From Sporomusa termitida (GTDB taxonomy: Bacteria; Bacillota; Negativicutes; Sporomusales; Sporomusaceae), in assembly GCF_007641255.1 (NCBI RefSeq), contig NZ_CP036259.1, positions 3,660,501 through 3,724,500 of the forward strand: a stretch of 64,000 bases of DNA. The letters run 5' to 3'. This document shows positions 40,220 to 49,409 of this stretch, one piece after another. The notes under the pieces were generated by a model. The model was not told where the DNA came from and made no database searches. It saw only the letters and a program-made list of their open reading frames with translations. A program made the position numbers and the translations under genes. Numbering within the stretch: position 1 is the stretch's first letter; each line of letters opens with the position of its first letter.

Positions 40220-40386
40220 TGACTCAACAGACTCAGGGGGACGGTTCGTAACCACTGAAAAAGTCAATATTAAAACCGATTTCCTACAATATATTGAGAA
40301 TGAAATTATATTGGACAACTATATATAGTATGTATTCGAGGACGAGTGGCACTTTTTCAGCAGTTTCGGACGGTTCTGTTGAGTCA
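40220..40386. mobile_element. MITE-like 167-bp element
   Basis: It has perfect 11-bp terminal inverted repeats (TGACTCAACAG at 40220-40230, CTGTTGAGTCA at 40376-40386) and inner inverted motifs (CACTGAAAAAGT near the left, ACTTTTTCAGCAG near the right). The inner left motif CACTGAAAAAGTCAATA also occurs at the left end of the IS at 49.3 kb, and GGACGGTTCG..ACCACTGA at its right end. It carries no gene and lies between prmC and the Sua5 gene. Confidence 0.75.
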
Positions 40387-40397
40387 CCCCTGAATCG

Positions 40398-41255
40398 TTA
40401 TGTTAAAGAAAATACCACTACCCGCTCAATGCCGGCATAATCTTTGATAATGGCGGCTGCTGTAAGCCTGCTGGCGGTATTCGCCAGCGCCGCCACCGGC
40501 CGCGCCTGGTTAACGCCAACCTCGACGGCGATAAACCCGCCGGCCTGCAAATAGGCAGCCCCGCTGTCCACAATACGGCGGTAAAAATCCAGGCCGTCCG
40601 GCCCCCCGGCCAGCGCCAGCCGGGGTTCCCGCCGCACCTCAGCGCTTAACCCGGCAATATCTCTGTCCGGGATATAAGGCGGATTGGACAGGATAGCGTC
40701 AAACTTGCAGCCCGCCAGCGGGGCAAACAGGTCCCCCTGGCGACACATCAGCCGCGGTAAAACCCCGTGCCGGCCGGCATTCGCTTGTGCCGTTGCCAGG
40801 GCCGCCGGCGAAATATCCACAGCCACGCCCCTGGCAGTCATTAGTTTGGTCAGAATGCTGACAATAATTGCGCCACTGCCTGTGCCCAAATCCGCAACAT
40901 ACGGGTCCGGCCCGGCAGCCAGGCGGTCAAGCGCTGCTGCCACTAAGATTTCCGTATCCGGCCGGGGGACAAGTACCGCCGGACTAACGGCAAAGTCCAG
41001 GCCCATAAACTCCTTATAGCCGGTGATATAGGCCACCGGCAGCCGCACCGCCCGCTGTTTGACAGCGTCACGGTAAGCGGTCAGCTCGGCCGGCGTCAGG
41101 GGCTGATCAAAATTCGTATATAAATACAGCCTGTCCTTACCCAGGATATGGGAAAGCAGTACCTCGGCATCCAGACGGGGGTTGTCAATCCCCTTGGCGC
41201 CAAAATACTGCCTAGTCCAGTTTAAGATTGAACTAATCGTCCACTGCTCAGCCAT
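40398..41255 (-). CDS. prmC: peptide chain release factor N5-glutamine methyltransferase
   Basis: A 285-residue SAM-dependent enzyme that methylates the Gln of the GGQ motif in release factors. It has an N-terminal helical domain, the SAM site VADLGTGSGAIIVSI (about 122) and the active-site NPPY in ILSNPPYIPDRDI. It lies 1 bp after prfA, whose product is its substrate. Confidence 0.95.
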   Translation of the reverse strand: MAEQWTISSILNWTRQYFGAKGIDNPRLDAEVLLSHILGKDRLYLYTNFDQPLTPAELTAYRDAVKQRAVRLPVAYITGYKEFMGLDFAVSPAVLVPRPDTEILVAAALDRLAAGPDPYVADLGTGSGAIIVSILTKLMTARGVAVDISPAALATAQANAGRHGVLPRLMCRQGDLFAPLAGCKFDAILSNPPYIPDRDIAGLSAEVRREPRLALAGGPDGLDFYRRIVDSGAAYLQAGGFIAVEVGVNQARPVAALANTASRLTAAAIIKDYAGIERVVVFSLT

Positions 41256-41256
41256 T

Positions 41257-42324
41257 TCACTCTACGTCCTTTAGCTTCTCGCTTTGCCCCGTTGTCACCA
41301 GCGCCGAAATGAGTTCATCCAAATCGCCATTTAAAACAAAATCCAGTTTATGCAGTGTCAGCCCGATCCGATGGTCGGTCACCCGTCCCTGGGGGAAATT
41401 ATAGGTCCTGATCCGTTCACTGCGGTCGCCTGTGCCGACCTGGCTCTTACGGTTTTCCGCCACCTCAGCCGCCTGCTCGGCCTGCGCCAGTTCCAGCAGC
41501 TTGGACCGCAGCACCCGCATAGCCTTGTCGCGGTTCTTAAGCTGTGATTTTTCATCCTGGCACTGTACAACCACCCCTGTCGGCAAGTGAATAATCCGCA
41601 CAGCCGATTCGGTTTTATTAACATGCTGGCCGCCGGCCCCACTGGCACAATAGGTGTCAATCCTGAGGTCATTGGGATTGACATCAATATCAACATCCTC
41701 GGCTTCAGGCAATACGGCCACCGTCACGGTTGAGGTGTGAATACGGCCGCTCGACTCGGTTGTCGGCACCCGTTGCACACGGTGGACACCGCTTTCATAC
41801 TTAAGCCGGGAATAGGCGCCATCGCCCTGAATCGAAAACACAACTTCCTTAAAGCCGCCCAGATCAGGGGCATTGGCATCAAGCATTTCGACCCGCCAGC
41901 CTTGGGTTTCGGCATATCTGGTATACATCCGGAATAAATCACCGGCAAACAGGGCTGCTTCGTCACCGCCGGCACCGCCCCGGATTTCAACAATCACGTT
42001 TTTGTCATCATTGGGATCTTTGGGCAGAAGCAGAATTCTTAGCTCTTCCTCCTGCATAACCACTTTGCTTTTGGCCTCAGTGTATTCGGCTTCGACCAGC
42101 TCACGAAACTCATCGTCCAGTTTGTCTTTCATCAGGTCGCGGGCGTCATCAATCGCCTGCCTGGTCTTCTTATATTCCCGGAATTTCTCAACCACAGTGA
42201 CCATCTTACTATGGGCTTTGGTCAGTTTCTGCCATTCACCCATATCAGCCATAACTGCAGGATCGCTGATTCGGCCCTCTAATTCCAGAAACTTGTCTTC
42301 AAGGGCCTGCAGTTTATCAAGCAT
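41257..42324 (-). CDS. prfA: peptide chain release factor 1
   Basis: A 355-residue factor that ends translation at UAA and UAG. The GGQ motif is in [16 protein letters not shown] (about 230) and the codon-recognition PxT motif is PTT in [15 protein letters not shown] (about 186). It overlaps the DUF1385 gene by 8 nt and is followed directly by prmC. Confidence 0.97.
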   Translation of the reverse strand: MLDKLQALEDKFLELEGRISDPAVMADMGEWQKLTKAHSKMVTVVEKFREYKKTRQAIDDARDLMKDKLDDEFRELVEAEYTEAKSKVVMQEEELRILLLPKDPNDDKNVIVEIRGGAGGDEAALFAGDLFRMYTRYAETQGWRVEMLDANAPDLGGFKEVVFSIQGDGAYSRLKYESGVHRVQRVPTTESSGRIHTSTVTVAVLPEAEDVDIDVNPNDLRIDTYCASGAGGQHVNKTESAVRIIHLPTGVVVQCQDEKSQLKNRDKAMRVLRSKLLELAQAEQAAEVAENRKSQVGTGDRSERIRTYNFPQGRVTDHRIGLTLHKLDFVLNGDLDELISALVTTGQSEKLKDVE

Positions 42325-43204
42325 TTGTCTTCACCTCTACGTCTTCATCAGGGCGCACAGCGTTTAAGGCTGCAATGGCCACTTCAATCTGGTCGTCACT
42401 TGGTTCACGGGTAGTCAAATGTTGCAGCCACATGCCCGGGGTAATGGCACAGGCTACCCATCGGGCCTGACTCCGGCCGGCAAACCGGATAATCTCATAA
42501 GCAATACCGGCTACTACCGGCAATAGAATGACCCGGGACAAGATGCGCAGCCACAGATCCGGCCACCCGAGAAAAGCAAACAGTACAATACTGACCACCA
42601 TTACAATGAGTAAAAAGTTAGTACCGCACCGTGGATGCAGCCGGCTGTGCCGCCTGATGTTTTCCACCGTCAGTTCCTGGCCGGCCTCATAAGTGTGAAT
42701 AGTTTTATGCTCGGCGCCGTGATATTGAAACACGCGCTGAATGTCTTTCATCAGGGAAATTCCCAGAATATACAGGAAAAAAATCGCCAGCCGCAAAATC
42801 CCCTCAAAGGTGTTCAACAACCGGGAATCTGTCACCGCACTATGAATATACTTGGCCGCATAGGTGGGAATGATGACAAACAGAACAATCGCCAGACTCA
42901 GTGAGAACACCATCGTCATGGCAATTTCCCTGGTTGACAGCGCTTCTTCTTCCTCACCTGCCGCCTGAGCTGAAAATGACAATGCTTTCATACCGTATAC
43001 CAGGGATTCAAATAAAGCCACAACACCCCGCAGCATTGGCTTTTTTAATACCGGATAACGGTCAGTTATCGAGGTCAGACGCTCTTTTTGCACAGTGATA
43101 GTGCCGGACGGTTCGCGAACTGCAGTAGCAATATATTCCGGCCCGCGCATCATAACCCCTTCGATAACTGCCTGGCCGCCGACAAAAGGCTTTTTCTCAC
43201 TCAT
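42317..43204 (-). CDS. DUF1385 family membrane protein
   Basis: A 295-residue protein with about four hydrophobic segments. It has the family opening [16 protein letters not shown] and the histidine-bearing [32 protein letters not shown]1385 (YqhQ-like) proteins are often encoded before prfA or near rpmE in firmicutes; their function is not established. GGAGGGCGGGAG precedes the ATG. Confidence 0.88.
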   Translation of the reverse strand: MSEKKPFVGGQAVIEGVMMRGPEYIATAVREPSGTITVQKERLTSITDRYPVLKKPMLRGVVALFESLVYGMKALSFSAQAAGEEEEALSTREIAMTMVFSLSLAIVLFVIIPTYAAKYIHSAVTDSRLLNTFEGILRLAIFFLYILGISLMKDIQRVFQYHGAEHKTIHTYEAGQELTVENIRRHSRLHPRCGTNFLLIVMVVSIVLFAFLGWPDLWLRILSRVILLPVVAGIAYEIIRFAGRSQARWVACAITPGMWLQHLTTREPSDDQIEVAIAALNAVRPDEDVEVKTNA

Positions 43205-43286
43205 GCTCCCGCCCTCCTTTATTTATAAGTACAGCAGAGCATTCCTGCTCTGCTGCCTTTGTCTTGTTCAATTGGCCAAGCCGCAA

Positions 43287-43496
43287 TTATTCCTGGGTAT
43301 TGCTGCCATAACGCTTGTTGAATCTTTCTACACGGCCGCCGGCAGCTATCTGGCGCTGTTGACCGGTATAGAACGGATGGCACTTGGAGCAAACATCTAC
43401 ACGCAGTTCTTTTTTAACTGAACCGGTTATGAATGTATTGCCACAGCCGCAAACCACCTTAGCTTCATTAAAATTAGGGTGAATTTTTTCTTGCAT
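43287..43496 (-). CDS. rpmE: 50S ribosomal protein L31
   Basis: A 69-residue ribosomal protein starting [19 protein letters not shown]. It keeps the four zinc ligands (two Cys in VCGCGN and two in VCSKCHPF), so it is the zinc-binding (C+) form. GAGG lies 8 nt before this ATG. The gene has its own promoter and a leader of about 160 nt. Confidence 0.95.
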   Translation of the reverse strand: MQEKIHPNFNEAKVVCGCGNTFITGSVKKELRVDVCSKCHPFYTGQQRQIAAGGRVERFNKRYGSNTQE

Positions 43497-43660
43497 GTCT
43501 TGCACCTCACTTTTACAGCCACTTAATTTATCCGCTAGCTGTTCGTCCCGCCTCGCCTGCTGTTATGCAAAAGACCCAGCCGGAACAAGCTCCTGGATAG
43601 GTTCAACTACGCCTCGCCCGGCATTTTAAGCACCCTGGAGGTAAGTTTCACTTTATGCGT
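43497..43660 (-). promoter_or_regulatory. structured 5' leader of rpmE
   Basis: About 160 nt of untranslated sequence lie between the promoter and rpmE. They contain GGGCGAGGCG and GGCGAGGCGG motifs and a CCAG..CTGG stem. Ribosomal-protein leaders that bind L31 are known in several phyla, firmicutes included, so this may be an autoregulatory leader; I cannot match it to a consensus by eye. Confidence 0.4.
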
Positions 43661-43664
43661 AGTA

Positions 43665-43694
43665 ATTATAGCATACCAGGCGAAGAAAGTGCAA
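43665..43694 (-). promoter_or_regulatory. sigma-A promoter of rpmE
   Basis: TTGCAC (43689-43694) and TATAAT (43665-43670) on the minus strand, spacer 18 bp. Confidence 0.7.
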
Positions 43695-43700
43695 GTTATC

Positions 43701-43784
43701 TTACGGCAACTTTGCCAATATCGCAATAAATACTTTGGTTAGTTCAGAATCAAACTGTACACCGGCATTTTTCCTGATTTCGCC
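43701..43784 (-). pseudogene. remnant of an HD-GYP domain C-terminus
   Basis: Twenty-seven codons ending in a TAA read GEIRKNAGVQFDSEL and then a LAKLP ending. This matches the usual end of HD-GYP domains (EIRRNAGTQFDPxVV). Upstream the frame loses all similarity, and no start or HD motifs exist, so only the tail of a former gene remains. The gap around it (43695-43924) holds nothing else I recognise. Confidence 0.55.
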
Positions 43785-43924
43785 GCTGGCCGCGGCCGGC
43801 GGCACAGGCAGCCAACAGGGCCGTTGATGATGCTTTTTCCCGCATCGGCACCCTGTTATCGCCTTTTGCTTCTATTATATTATAACGGCCAGGCCCATTA
43901 CACAATAGGTAAGGCAAAACCGGC

Positions 43925-44542
43925 CTACAGTTCGCTGAGCATACCGCCGGCCAGATAGAGGGCCGCCCCCCAGATAAAAACAGCGGAGATCTTGCCGATA
44001 ATGCCCAGCATCTTTCCTGTACTGTCTAAATTCCCCATCAGCCGGCCGGCAAAAGCCAGCGCAAAAAACCATAGCCAGGAGACTGTAATACAGGCCGCAG
44101 TAAACACGACTTTGTCATTGCCGGTATAGTTTAAGGAACTTGTCCCGATCACCCCGATGGTATCCAGGATGGCATGAGGATTTAAGAGCGATACCGACGC
44201 GGCAAACATAACCTGCCTGGCCGGCGGCAACCCTGCGTTGCCAGCCACCTGATTGTCATCAGGCTTGCTGCGCCAGGAAACCCAGCCCATATAGGCTAAA
44301 AAAACTATGCCGGCACCGATGAGTGTCAGCTTAAGCCAGGCAAAACTCAAAATCACCAGCGACACCCCGAGCACTGCCGCCAGAATCAGCAATGTATCAC
44401 ATGCCCCTGCTGTTAAAACAGCAGGCAGTGCCTGCCACAGGCTGGTTTGCAGAGCACCTTGTGTAAAAACAAATAAGTTTTGCACCCCCAGTGGTAAAAT
44501 CAGTCCGAAAGCCAAAATAATGCCATGAATAAACGGTTCCAT
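43925..44542 (-). CDS. LysE family amino acid exporter
   Basis: A 205-residue inner-membrane exporter with about six helices. It has the LysE/ArgO-type start FIHGIILAFGLILPLGVQNLFVF and the LLNPHAILDTIGVIGTSS motif typical of the arginine/lysine export branch. I start it at the ATG at 44542 behind a GAGGGAGAGAG site. It follows the nitrilase-family gene on the same strand. Confidence 0.88.
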   Translation of the reverse strand: MEPFIHGIILAFGLILPLGVQNLFVFTQGALQTSLWQALPAVLTAGACDTLLILAAVLGVSLVILSFAWLKLTLIGAGIVFLAYMGWVSWRSKPDDNQVAGNAGLPPARQVMFAASVSLLNPHAILDTIGVIGTSSLNYTGNDKVVFTAACITVSWLWFFALAFAGRLMGNLDSTGKMLGIIGKISAVFIWGAALYLAGGMLSEL

Positions 44543-44572
44543 TTCTCTCTCCCTCAACAACTGCCGCCAAAA

Positions 44573-45394
44573 TCAGTCTCTATATATTTCCGGCCGCCGG
44601 TGCTTAAGCAGCGGCAGCTCCTCCCGCACTTTATCTGTTGTCCTGAAATCAATCTTGCCTGTAATTACGGTTTCCACTTCACTGGCCACTGCCAGTACCC
44701 GGGCCCAGGGGTCCACAAGCATGGAATGTCCGTGCGCCTCATATTCAGCGGCGGCATTCAGTGCCGGTGCCGCCGCCACCACATATACCTGATTATCAAC
44801 AGCCCGGGACCGCATTAACAATTCCCAGTGCGCCGGGCCGGTGACCGGACCAAAAGCAGCCGGATAAATTAAAATCCGGGCACCTGCTAAGGTCATAGCC
44901 CGGGCCAGCTCGGGAAAGCGGACATCATAGCAGATCGCTACCCCCATCGTCCCCAGCGAGGTTCTGACAACCGTCATGCTGCTGCCTGCTGCCAGCGTCC
45001 TGGATTCCTGAAACATCGTGCCGCCTTTAATGGCTATATCAAATAAATGGATTTTACGGTGACGGCCAATCAGCGCACCCCTTTCATCAAAGATAAAGCT
45101 GGTGTTATAGATATTACCGGCCTCATCCCGCTCAGGGATTGAGCCGCCTACTACGATTACCTGATATTTGGCGGCGCATTCCGCCAACATGGCTACTGTT
45201 GGGCCGTCTTGAAAACTTTCTGCATACTCCGGAAACAGGTCGGACTGATACGGACAGTTAAACATTTCCGGCAAAACCACTAGCCGGCTGCCCCGGGCCG
45301 TTGCTTCACCAATCATTTGCCGCGCCCTGTCAAGGTTCACCAGCTTATCGGGTACGACCCCCATTTGACATATACCTACCGTAAATACTGACAT
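44573..45394 (-). CDS. carbon-nitrogen hydrolase family protein (omega-amidase type)
   Basis: A 273-residue member of the nitrilase superfamily. The catalytic triad is visible: Glu in LVVLPEMFNCPY, Lys in GRHRKIHLFDI, and Cys in GVAICYDVRFPEL. The FPEMF and YDxRFPE patterns match omega-amidases (Nit2/YafV), which hydrolyse alpha-ketoglutaramate and similar compounds. The start at 45394 has GGAGGG 7 nt upstream. Confidence 0.9.
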   Translation of the reverse strand: MSVFTVGICQMGVVPDKLVNLDRARQMIGEATARGSRLVVLPEMFNCPYQSDLFPEYAESFQDGPTVAMLAECAAKYQVIVVGGSIPERDEAGNIYNTSFIFDERGALIGRHRKIHLFDIAIKGGTMFQESRTLAAGSSMTVVRTSLGTMGVAICYDVRFPELARAMTLAGARILIYPAAFGPVTGPAHWELLMRSRAVDNQVYVVAAAPALNAAAEYEAHGHSMLVDPWARVLAVASEVETVITGKIDFRTTDKVREELPLLKHRRPEIYRD

Positions 45395-45546
45395 AAATAT
45401 CCCTCCACTGTCTGATATTACCAACAAAATAGTATGATTTTTTTCGAATCAACATCCTTGACTGAAGGATTTATTCCCCTAGGCTGTCGAATAACATAGC
45501 CTGGCAAATAAATAACTTTACATCATAGGGAGGCTCCTTCACATTC

Positions 45547-46665
45547 ATGCAAAAAGTTGCCATAAAAAGTTTACAGCCTGGTATGGTCATTGCCCGCAAC
45601 GTTTTCAGTACTGAAGGGGTGCTGCTCCTAGGCTCCGGGACAGAACTGAACCATTCCCAGATCGAGCGGTTACGGCAGTTTGGTCTGACAAGTTTATATA
45701 TTAAAAATCCGTTTACTGATCAGATGGTCGACTCTGACCTCATTGACACGATCCCTGAGGTTGTCCGGGAAGAGACGCGGGTACAAGCGGTACAGGCGGT
45801 GCATACGGCCTTTCAAAATATTGCCAGCACGCGCCGGGTAGATACCAGGGAGTTCAAAGAAACCGCGGCATTTCTTACCGATGAGGTGATTAAAAACAGA
45901 GGGGCAATGATCCATCTCACCGATATCCGCTCCTGTGACGGCTATACCTTCGGCCATTCGGTAAATGTTTGCGTTTTGTCAACACTTACCGGTGTCAAGC
46001 TGGGCTATAGTCTCCCTCAGCTCCGCGAACTCTCCTTGGGGGCTTTATTGCATGATACTGGTAAAATGCTGATACCCAAAGAAATCCTGGTTAAACCGGG
46101 CCCCCTCACCGGCGAGGAAAGAAAAATCATGGAACAGCATCCTGATTATGGCTTTGATATCCTTCGCCGCCAAAGCGAGATCCCCCTTATCTCCTCCCAT
46201 GTCGCCCTGCAGCATCACGAAAAATTTGACGGCAGCGGCTATACCCGCCATATGGGCGGTGTAACTATCCATCAATATGCCAGAATCGTCGCCATCGCCG
46301 ATGTTTATGACGCGCTTACCTCAGACAGGCCTTATAAAGAGGGCACACTGCCGCATGAAGCCTATGAGGTCATGCTGTCCCTGTCCAATACCCATTTTGA
46401 TCCCGTCATTCTCAGAACCTTCCTGAGTCAAATCGCAATCTATCCACTGGACAGTATCGTCAGGCTCAATACTGGTGAAATTGCCCTGGTAATAAAAGTA
46501 ATCCCTGGTTTACAAACCCGCCCTGTTTTAAAAGTACTTATTGATGCGGAAGGCCACAGGCAAACCGATGGACCCGAGATTGATTTGACCAAACATCTGA
46601 CTACTTTTATTGATAAAATCTTCACGCCGGCAGAAATAATCTGCCTTAAGGCTCATTTAACCTAA
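45547..46665 (+). CDS. HD-GYP domain protein, probable cyclic-di-GMP phosphodiesterase
   Basis: A 372-residue protein with an N-terminal DUF3391-like region (about 1-110) and an HD-GYP domain (about 125-315). The key motifs are LLHDTGKMLIPKEIL (HD), HPDYGFDIL, and LQHHEKFDGSGYTRHM (GYP region, with GSGYT in place of GxGYP). HD-GYP enzymes linearise cyclic di-GMP. No sensory membrane segment is present. Its 3' end overlaps the converging phosphatase gene by 20 bp. Confidence 0.88.
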   Translation: MQKVAIKSLQPGMVIARNVFSTEGVLLLGSGTELNHSQIERLRQFGLTSLYIKNPFTDQMVDSDLIDTIPEVVREETRVQAVQAVHTAFQNIASTRRVDTREFKETAAFLTDEVIKNRGAMIHLTDIRSCDGYTFGHSVNVCVLSTLTGVKLGYSLPQLRELSLGALLHDTGKMLIPKEILVKPGPLTGEERKIMEQHPDYGFDILRRQSEIPLISSHVALQHHEKFDGSGYTRHMGGVTIHQYARIVAIADVYDALTSDRPYKEGTLPHEAYEVMLSLSNTHFDPVILRTFLSQIAIYPLDSIVRLNTGEIALVIKVIPGLQTRPVLKVLIDAEGHRQTDGPEIDLTKHLTTFIDKIFTPAEIICLKAHLT

Positions 46666-47827
46666 TAAACAAGCCGGAGGCATCATCCCAGCGGCTGCTG
46701 GTTTTTACCAATAGATTAAACCAGTCGACGGTAGCTGCAAAATCCCGCAGCTTAAGTTCGGCCGGCAGGCCATTGACCTCCACCAGATCCAATATTCCGT
46801 CTGTCACAAAGTAGATAGTATCACCGGCCTTTACCGGCATTTGCAGCTCGGCAATGTCAAGTTCCGGCATGATTCCCAACAGCGAGCCGCCTGTTTTTAT
46901 CAAACCCTGGCCGGCATCGGTGGCAGCAAAAAAGCCTGTAATACCTGTCGGCACCAAAGTAAGTATCTTGCTGTCGAAATCAAGTTCAAAACACAGCATG
47001 GCTGCAAAGGTTTCCTCGGTAAAGTAACGCATAACTGTCTGGTTTATCCAGCGGACTCTATCAATGAGCGGTACTTCCATTAAATAGGTTTCCTGCATGA
47101 GCACATTTAAGGCCGATGTCTGCAGGGCGGTTCCCAGACCGTGGCCGGCTACATCAATCATATAGCCTGCGAGGACATGACCGCCTTTGATAAACGCATA
47201 ATGAAAAAAATCACCACTAACCATATGATAGGGTTCAAAGATCGTCCGCACACTCACCGGTCCGGTATCAAGATCAACAGGCAGCAAACTGCGCTGTACT
47301 TGAGCGGCTGTTTTTATGTCCTTTTTTAGCGCCTCCTGCAAACGTACATACTCGGTAATATCCCGGAAAGTTGCCACAATAACCTGTTGACCGCTGTAAC
47401 TGATCTGAGTTGCCGAAAACTCAACAGTAATACCTTGCCCGTCTTTGCGCCGGAACGTCTGCTGCCGGCGGCTCACACCAGTGGCCAGGGCCGCTTCCAG
47501 ATCGGCCACAATATCTGCTGAAATTGCCAGATCGGCAATATGGAGCCAAACTACCTCAGCCTCTTCAAACCCCATAATATGCTTGAAGCGATCATTGACT
47601 TCCTGAATGCGCCAGTTAACAGCATCTAAGACAATGATCCCGTCGCTCGACTGCCGTAAGAGCGCGCGGTAACGCTCATTCCTGGCATTAAACACCTCAG
47701 CCTGGCGGGCCGTTTCCCGCATTTGCTGTTCGACCTGTCTGACCATATGGCAATTCTGTTTGTATAGCCAAGCAGAAATCATACATAGTATTAACAAAAA
47801 TACGATTAAAAAATTGATCCAGTCCAT
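46646..47827 (-). CDS. PAS and PP2C/SpoIIE-type phosphatase
   Basis: A 393-residue signalling protein: one N-terminal membrane helix (about 4-20), a short coil, a PAS domain (about 48-165, RALLRQSSDGIIVLDAVNW..VIVATFRDITEY) and a SpoIIE-type PP2C phosphatase domain (about 190-390, MVSGDFFHYAFI, MIDVAGHGLGTAL, YFVTDGILDLVEVNG). Such proteins usually dephosphorylate STAS anti-anti-sigma proteins. No STAS or RsbW-type gene is nearby. It ends in a 20-bp tail-to-tail overlap with the HD-GYP gene. Confidence 0.88.
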   Translation of the reverse strand: MDWINFLIVFLLILCMISAWLYKQNCHMVRQVEQQMRETARQAEVFNARNERYRALLRQSSDGIIVLDAVNWRIQEVNDRFKHIMGFEEAEVVWLHIADLAISADIVADLEAALATGVSRRQQTFRRKDGQGITVEFSATQISYSGQQVIVATFRDITEYVRLQEALKKDIKTAAQVQRSLLPVDLDTGPVSVRTIFEPYHMVSGDFFHYAFIKGGHVLAGYMIDVAGHGLGTALQTSALNVLMQETYLMEVPLIDRVRWINQTVMRYFTEETFAAMLCFELDFDSKILTLVPTGITGFFAATDAGQGLIKTGGSLLGIMPELDIAELQMPVKAGDTIYFVTDGILDLVEVNGLPAELKLRDFAATVDWFNLLVKTSSRWDDASGLFIRLNEP

Positions 47828-47916
47828 GGGGATTACCTCCGTCTTGATTAACAGCTATTTTTTTATTATATAATATTTTCCTGCCAGTGAAAACAACGTG
47901 GTTGCCATAAATAAAG

Positions 47917-47955
47917 AAAACGAGATTGCCGGCCCCAAGGCCGCAATCTCGTTTT
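47917..47955. terminator. terminator after the PrcB-domain gene
   Basis: A 13-bp stem (AAAACGAGATTGC / GCAATCTCGTTTT) around a GC-rich loop, directly after the stop of the minus-strand gene ending at 47960. Confidence 0.85.
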
Positions 47956-47959
47956 GCTT

Positions 47960-49153
47960 CTAGCGATGGCTGATTGTTAATTTATTTTTACTCAACACCT
48001 TGCCGTTCTGATCAACAAACGTAATATCTACGCCACCCCGGCTCGAGAAGATTGCTTTATCAAGTACGATATAGTCGGCCGGTTGTGTCAGCGCCATTGT
48101 TACAGCCGCTCCGCGGCCCGGGCTTTGCGTGCGGACAGTAACAGTCATTTTGCTGCCGTTCAGCACTACTTTTTCAATACCAATACCGTAACCGCCTGAC
48201 GGGGCTGTGCCAAGGTAGGCAAACAGTACGACTTTTTTATCATAATTAATATTTTTTATTTTGCTCAGAACATTTTCCGGAATCCGTTTGTCCTTTTTAA
48301 GCTGGTAGTTATAATCGACAACAGTGGCAAAAGCCATATCTTTCAGATATCTCCCCTGCTGCCAGCTCCAGCCGTCATATTTAGTTGTGGAAAACAAGGT
48401 TTTACCGGGATTTTCAACCGGTGGAACCGGTTTATACTGACCAACGACCTTATACGTTGTCCAAATGGCGTCACCGCCCCCAAATGGTTTAACCAAAATC
48501 ATGGTATAGTCCTTGCCCTTATGAGTTACTTTGACGTGGATCTCGCCATGGCGGGCCAAATTGCTTGTGGCCAACCGCTTAACAATCGTAAAGGTATCCT
48601 GATCGGTAAAACCATATTGTTTCCCTTCCCGCCGTGCGACCTGCAAGGGGTCAAGGCGCCAGCGCTCGTAACCGGCATCAACATTTTGCTGCCACTTAAT
48701 GACCTTGGCATAATCAAGGTTTGCCACCCCCGGGCCCACGTCAATTTTACTTGTGCTGGCTGCAACCCGGCCTGGCAGTACTACCGAAACCTTAGTAAGA
48801 GTGTCTGCCAGTCCCTGCATTGCAGTATCTTTAAGGTAAACAGCCGGCTTAGCCGCCGTAATTGCCTGATCAAGCGGGACGGCAAATATTTTGCTGGCTG
48901 TCGCTTGTGGCTGGACACTGGTCGCTGCAGCGGCCTGAGCGGCAGCAGTCCCGTCTTCGGTCACCGCCGCCGGGTCAGTTAACTGCATGTTGGCCGGCAA
49001 TAACTGAACCCCGGGTTCACTGACAGTAGCAGGAATCGGCTCCAGCCGTTTGGCAGCTGCCTGTCCAGGGAAAACTGCCCCAGGCCCCATCAGCATTACT
49101 CCCAGACCGGTAACAGCGGCAATAAATTTTACCTGCTTCTTATTGAAATTCAT
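47960..49153 (-). CDS. secreted protein with PrcB C-terminal domain
   Basis: A 397-residue exported protein with a signal peptide (about 1-34). The middle part (about 140-290) has no family I recognise. The last 110 residues match the PrcB C-terminal fold (FAYLGTAPSGGYGIGIEKV, TVTVRTQSPG, PADYIVLDKA). In Treponema, PrcB is a lipoprotein that helps a surface protease; elsewhere the domain is found alone in envelope proteins. No protease gene lies beside it. It has a terminator after it and an IS before it. Confidence 0.75.
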   Translation of the reverse strand: MNFNKKQVKFIAAVTGLGVMLMGPGAVFPGQAAAKRLEPIPATVSEPGVQLLPANMQLTDPAAVTEDGTAAAQAAAATSVQPQATASKIFAVPLDQAITAAKPAVYLKDTAMQGLADTLTKVSVVLPGRVAASTSKIDVGPGVANLDYAKVIKWQQNVDAGYERWRLDPLQVARREGKQYGFTDQDTFTIVKRLATSNLARHGEIHVKVTHKGKDYTMILVKPFGGGDAIWTTYKVVGQYKPVPPVENPGKTLFSTTKYDGWSWQQGRYLKDMAFATVVDYNYQLKKDKRIPENVLSKIKNINYDKKVVLFAYLGTAPSGGYGIGIEKVVLNGSKMTVTVRTQSPGRGAAVTMALTQPADYIVLDKAIFSSRGGVDITFVDQNGKVLSKNKLTISHR

Positions 49154-49285
49154 TTTCTAACCCTCTCACTTCTTAATTAATTATACCACTGACGCTTTGG
49201 TCAACTCACCTAATTAAACGCCCCGGTCAAACAAAGGTAACGCCGGCAGCCCCAGCAAAAATTTCCAGACTTTTTGACTCAAGGG

Positions 49286-49340
49286 GACGGTTCTTCTGAG
49301 TCGCTTTTCACAAAAAAGCGACTCAAGAGAACCGTCCGAA
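49286..49340. repeat. long hairpin at the left end of the IS
   Basis: GGACGGTTCTTCTGAGTCGC continues into TTTT and pairs, across a short A-rich loop, with AAAAGCGACTCAAGAGAACC plus GTCC. The arms are about 24 bp and nearly perfect. The sequence belongs to the same GGGGACnGT family as the palindromes near 19.4 kb. Confidence 0.75.
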
Positions 49341-49409
49341 AGCACTGAAAAAGTCAATAAAGCAAGCGCCCCTGAATTATGGTAAAATATAACGGTAGAT
49401 ATTTGCGTA

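Noticed and set aside
40202-40318. Longer N-terminus of the Sua5 protein
   Set aside because: The extra part lies in the MITE-like element and has no ribosome site; the TTG at 40201 has GGAGAT.
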